From positions 1 through 9,627 of the forward strand of contig RFIY01000099.1 in NCBI GenBank assembly GCA_003695505.1: DNA of 9,627 nucleotides, given 5' to 3'. How positions within the stretch are numbered: position 1 is the first letter of the stretch; each line of letters opens with the position of its first letter. The notes under the pieces are model-generated. The model did not search any database, had not been told where the DNA came from, and was given only the letters and a program-made list of their open reading frames with translations. This DNA is from Candidatus Dadabacteria bacterium (GTDB lineage: Bacteria > J088). The position numbers and the translations under genes were made by a program. Below are positions 6,529 through 9,627 of the stretch, piece by piece.

Positions 6529-9500
6529 ATGACGATATCCGCACCCCAGATTTACCGCGTGCGGAAATTCTTTTCGAAGCTGGAACCTGCGATTGGGATC
6601 CCGTACCTGATCCAGACGATCCGCGATTCCTATGCGCGGTTCCTGCAGGCAGACACAGCTCCCGATGCGCGCGAGCCCTCGGGCCTCGAAGGTGTGTTCC
6701 GCGAGATTTTTCCGATTAGCGATTTCAATGAGAATGCGCGGCTGGAATACATCAGTTATTACCTCGAACCACCTAAATTTGACGAGGATGAGTGTCGTCA
6801 GAAGGGCCTTACCTACGAGTCGGTCATCCGTCTGCAGGTGCGCCTGATCGTCTGGGAAGGCGGCGAAGACGGTGGTGAAAAGCAGATTCGCGACATCAAG
6901 GAGCAGAACGACGTCTACTTCGGCACGATTCCGTTGATGACGGACAATGGTACGTTCATCATCAATGGTACCGAGCGTGTGATCGTCAGCCAGTTGCACC
7001 GGTCGCCGGGCGTCTATTTCGATCACGACAAGGGAAAGAGCCATTCCAGCGGAAAGATCCTCTTTGCGGGCCATGTGATTCCCTATCGCGGAAGCTGGCT
7101 GGATTTTGAATTCGACCACAAGGATCTGCTCTACACACGGATCGATCGGCGACGCAAACTGTACGCGACGATCCTGCTCAAGGCGCTCGGCATGACGGTC
7201 GAGGAGATCCTCGAGCGTTTTTATCCGTTCGAGACCGTGACGCGTGACGGAGACCGCTTGCAGCGCACCTACATTCTCGAGTACCTGCAGGGGCAGGTGC
7301 TGCGTCACGACGTGATCGATCCGAAGACCGGAGACAAGATCATTCGTCGCGGCCGTAAGATTCGCAAATCAGCATTGCGCGCCCTGCAGGAGTCCGGGCT
7401 GGAAACGCTGCCGATGGACTGGCCCGAACTGGTTGGCCGGGTTGCCGCGCGCGACCACATCGACCCCAACACGGGCGAGGTTCTGCTCGAGGCGAACCAG
7501 GAGATTACGGAGGAGCACCTGGAGGTGCTGCAGCAGATCGACAATCTTGAATTGTGCCTGCTGTACATTGACGGCCAGAATGTCGGTCCATACATTCGCA
7601 ACACGCTGGCGGTGGACAAGGTCGCCAGCGAAGAAGAAGCAAAGGTCGAAATCTATCGTCGTCTGCGGCCTGGTGACCCCGTCACCAAGGATAGCGCCGA
7701 AGAGTTCTTCCGCGGCCTCTTTTTCGACCCGCAGCGTTACGACCTGGGTGAAGTCGGGCGGCTCAAAACCAATTACCGACTGCAACGTGACGTTCCACTC
7801 GATCAGCGGACACTGGATCCCGAAGACATCCTCGCGGTGATCGAGAAATTGATCGACGTCAAGCACGGACGCAGCCCGGTCGATGATATCGATCACCTTG
7901 GCAACCGGCGCGTACGCTCTGTCGGTGAGCTGCTCGAACAGCAGTTCCGCATGGGCGTTGTGCGCATGGAGCGCGCCATTCGCGAGCGCATGAGTCTTGC
8001 CGAAATCGAATCGATGGTGCCGCACGAAATCATCAATTCGAAACCGGCTGTCGCGGCCATCAAGGACTTCTTCAGCTCCGGGCAGCTCAGCCAGTTCATG
8101 GATCAGACGAATCCGTTGAGCGAAGTGACGCACAAACGGCGTCTGAGCGCATTGGGCCCAGGCGGTCTGAGCCGGGAACGTGCGGGGTTTGAGGTTCGTG
8201 ACGTGCATCCAAGCCACTATGGTCGAATCTGCCCCATTGAAACGCCAGAAGGTCCGAACATCGGCCTGATTTCGTCGCTCGCGACCTACGCCAGGGTGAA
8301 CCGGTACGGCTTTATCGAGACCCCGTATCAGAGGGTCGAGGATAGCCGGGTCACAAACGACGTCACCTACCTCTCGGCGCTGGAAGAGGAGGGCAAGTAC
8401 ATCGCGCAGGCCAACGCTCCGGTCGACGACGAGGGGCGTTTTGTCAACGATCTGGTCAGCGCCCGTCTGGACGGAAACTTCGTGCTGGCCAGCCCGGACG
8501 AGATCGTACTGAAGGACGTCAGCCCGATGCAGCTCGTATCGGTTGCCGCAAGCCTGGTGCCCTTCCTCGAACACGATGACGCGAACCGGGCCCTGATGGG
8601 GTCGAACATGCAGCGCCAGGGCGTGCCGTTGCTCCGCCCGCAGGCACCATTTGTCGGCACTGGTATGGAAGGCGTTGTCGGGCGTGACAGCGGGCGCGGC
8701 GTCAACGCGCGCCGTAGCGGCGTTGTCGAGCGCGTAGAAGCCTCCCGGATCGTGATCCGGGTCGACGAAGACCAGATGCGCCCCGACGAAGGCGATGCTG
8801 GAGTCGATATTTACAAATTGCGGAAGTTCCGTCGTTCCAATCAGGACACATGCATCAATCAGACACCGATCGTCAAGGTTGGTGATCGTGTCGAGGCGGG
8901 CGAAGTCATCGCAGATGGATCCGCGATGGACAAGGGTGAACTCGCGCTCGGTCAGAACGTGCTGGTCGCCTTCATGCCGTGGCGCGGCTACAACTTTGAG
9001 GACTCGATTCTGCTGAGCGAGCGACTCGTCAAAGAAGACGTCTACACCTCGATCCACATCAAGGAATACGAGTGCGTCGCGCGCGATACCAAGCTCGGCC
9101 CGGAAGAGATCACACGCGATATCCCGAACCTCAGTGAGGAAGCGCTTCGCAATCTGGACGAATCGGGCATTGTCCGTATTGGTGCAGATGTTGAACCCAA
9201 TGACATCCTGGTTGGCAAGATCACGCCCAAGGGCGAAACGTTGCTCAGCCCGGAAGAAAAGCTGCTCCGCTCGATTTTTGGTGCAAAAGCCGGAGATGTG
9301 CGTGACACATCGTTGCGCGTGCCCGCGGGCATTCGTGGCACGGTCATCGGGGCCCAGATTTTCCATCGCAAGGGTGCTGAAAAGGATTTCCGGGCGCTCG
9401 AGATCGAGCGTCTCGAGGCTGAGTCGCTCGAACGTGACCGGAACGACGAAATCGCGATTCTCGAAGACTCGATCCGTCGAAAGATTCGCGAGCAGGTTGG

Positions 9501-9627
9501 TGATGCACCACTGACAAAGGGCATCAAGGCTGGCAAGACGCAGTTTGGCAAGGCTGGCGTGCCGCTGCCGGACGAGGCCTATGCCGAGCTGCCGGTCAAG
9601 AAGTTTCTCGATGTGGAGTGGAAAGAC
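6529..9627 (+). CDS. rpoB: RNA polymerase beta subunit, 3' end cut by the window
   Basis: The frame is open from ATG 6529 to the last base, giving 1033 codons; E. coli beta has 1342, so about 300 C-terminal residues are missing. GAGGAGGT (6515-6522) lies 6 nt before the ATG. Conserved blocks in order: [27 protein letters not shown] near the N-terminus, [13 protein letters not shown], the rifampicin pocket at about 516-547, [12 protein letters not shown] after it, and [10 protein letters not shown] with E824-D825, equivalent to E. coli E813-D814. In the pocket Q522, D525, H535, R538 and S540 equal E. coli Q513, D516, H526, R529 and S531, so no common rifampicin-resistance change is present. 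The three residues before QLSQF read SSG where E. coli has GSS. rpoC would be expected next, outside the window. Confidence 0.99.
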   Translation, partial: MTISAPQIYRVRKFFSKLEPAIGIPYLIQTIRDSYARFLQADTAPDAREPSGLEGVFREIFPISDFNENARLEYISYYLEPPKFDEDECRQKGLTYESVIRLQVRLIVWEGGEDGGEKQIRDIKEQNDVYFGTIPLMTDNGTFIINGTERVIVSQLHRSPGVYFDHDKGKSHSSGKILFAGHVIPYRGSWLDFEFDHKDLLYTRIDRRRKLYATILLKALGMTVEEILERFYPFETVTRDGDRLQRTYILEYLQGQVLRHDVIDPKTGDKIIRRGRKIRKSALRALQESGLETLPMDWPELVGRVAARDHIDPNTGEVLLEANQEITEEHLEVLQQIDNLELCLLYIDGQNVGPYIRNTLAVDKVASEEEAKVEIYRRLRPGDPVTKDSAEEFFRGLFFDPQRYDLGEVGRLKTNYRLQRDVPLDQRTLDPEDILAVIEKLIDVKHGRSPVDDIDHLGNRRVRSVGELLEQQFRMGVVRMERAIRERMSLAEIESMVPHEIINSKPAVAAIKDFFSSGQLSQFMDQTNPLSEVTHKRRLSALGPGGLSRERAGFEVRDVHPSHYGRICPIETPEGPNIGLISSLATYARVNRYGFIETPYQRVEDSRVTNDVTYLSALEEEGKYIAQANAPVDDEGRFVNDLVSARLDGNFVLASPDEIVLKDVSPMQLVSVAASLVPFLEHDDANRALMGSNMQRQGVPLLRPQAPFVGTGMEGVVGRDSGRGVNARRSGVVERVEASRIVIRVDEDQMRPDEGDAGVDIYKLRKFRRSNQDTCINQTPIVKVGDRVEAGEVIADGSAMDKGELALGQNVLVAFMPWRGYNFEDSILLSERLVKEDVYTSIHIKEYECVARDTKLGPEEITRDIPNLSEEALRNLDESGIVRIGADVEPNDILVGKITPKGETLLSPEEKLLRSIFGAKAGDVRDTSLRVPAGIRGTVIGAQIFHRKGAEKDFRALEIERLEAESLERDRNDEIAILEDSIRRKIREQVGDAPLTKGIKAGKTQFGKAGVPLPDEAYAELPVKKFLDVEWKD

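Noticed and set aside
2219-9366. Very long open frames on the minus strand (about 385 aa at 2219-3376, 544 aa at 4230-5864, 620 aa at 5446-7308 and 665 aa at 7369-9366).
   Set aside because: Each lies opposite strongly conserved genes. Their translations show no recognisable domain and are Arg/Asp/His-rich shadows of GC-biased codons.

Overview
The window is one end of a bacterial core translation and transcription cluster, all on the + strand. It is GC-rich, with Shine-Dalgarno sequences before most genes. The order is tRNA-Thr(GGT) - tuf - rpmG - secE - nusG - rplK - rplA - rplJ - rplL - rpoB. A zinc-type rpmG between tuf and secE, a single-span SecE and a short tuf-secE gap differ from the E. 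coli layout. They fit a Gram-negative lineage outside the Gammaproteobacteria, such as the former Deltaproteobacteria, Acidobacteriota or an uncultured phylum. The sequence alone does not let me name the lineage.

Region 1 (1-1665) is the 3' part of a PAS-GGDEF-EAL cyclic-di-GMP signalling gene, open at the left edge. Its EAL active site is complete, and its GGDEF site reads SGDEF with an intact RxxD inhibitory site. Region 2 (1666-2122) holds a tRNA-Thr gene and a 271-nt tuf leader. The leader has a candidate promoter against the tRNA 3' end, several small hairpins, a 14-bp imperfect direct repeat and a possible short upstream ORF. Region 3 (2123-6363) is a tightly packed run of eight genes with gaps of 4-30 nt and one overlap: EF-Tu, L33, SecE, NusG, L11, L1, L10 and L7/L12. 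Region 4 (6364-6528) is a 165-nt spacer with a perfect 15-bp inverted repeat and a second, smaller hairpin. Region 5 (6529-9627) is rpoB, cut by the right edge after 1033 codons.

The genes supply the elongation factor that delivers aminoacyl-tRNA, the L11/L1/L10/L12 stalk parts that recruit and activate elongation factors, a membrane translocon subunit, the NusG link between RNA polymerase and the ribosome, and the polymerase beta subunit. The layout suggests co-transcription from upstream of tuf, with output to rpoB possibly reduced or processed at the rplL-rpoB hairpin.

I see no mobile element, CRISPR array, phage gene or accessory system. Most of the window is ordinary and highly conserved. 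The points worth a second look are the tuf leader, the rplL-rpoB hairpin, the threefold 11-residue repeat at the L10 C-terminus, the ambiguous nusG start and the c-di-GMP protein.
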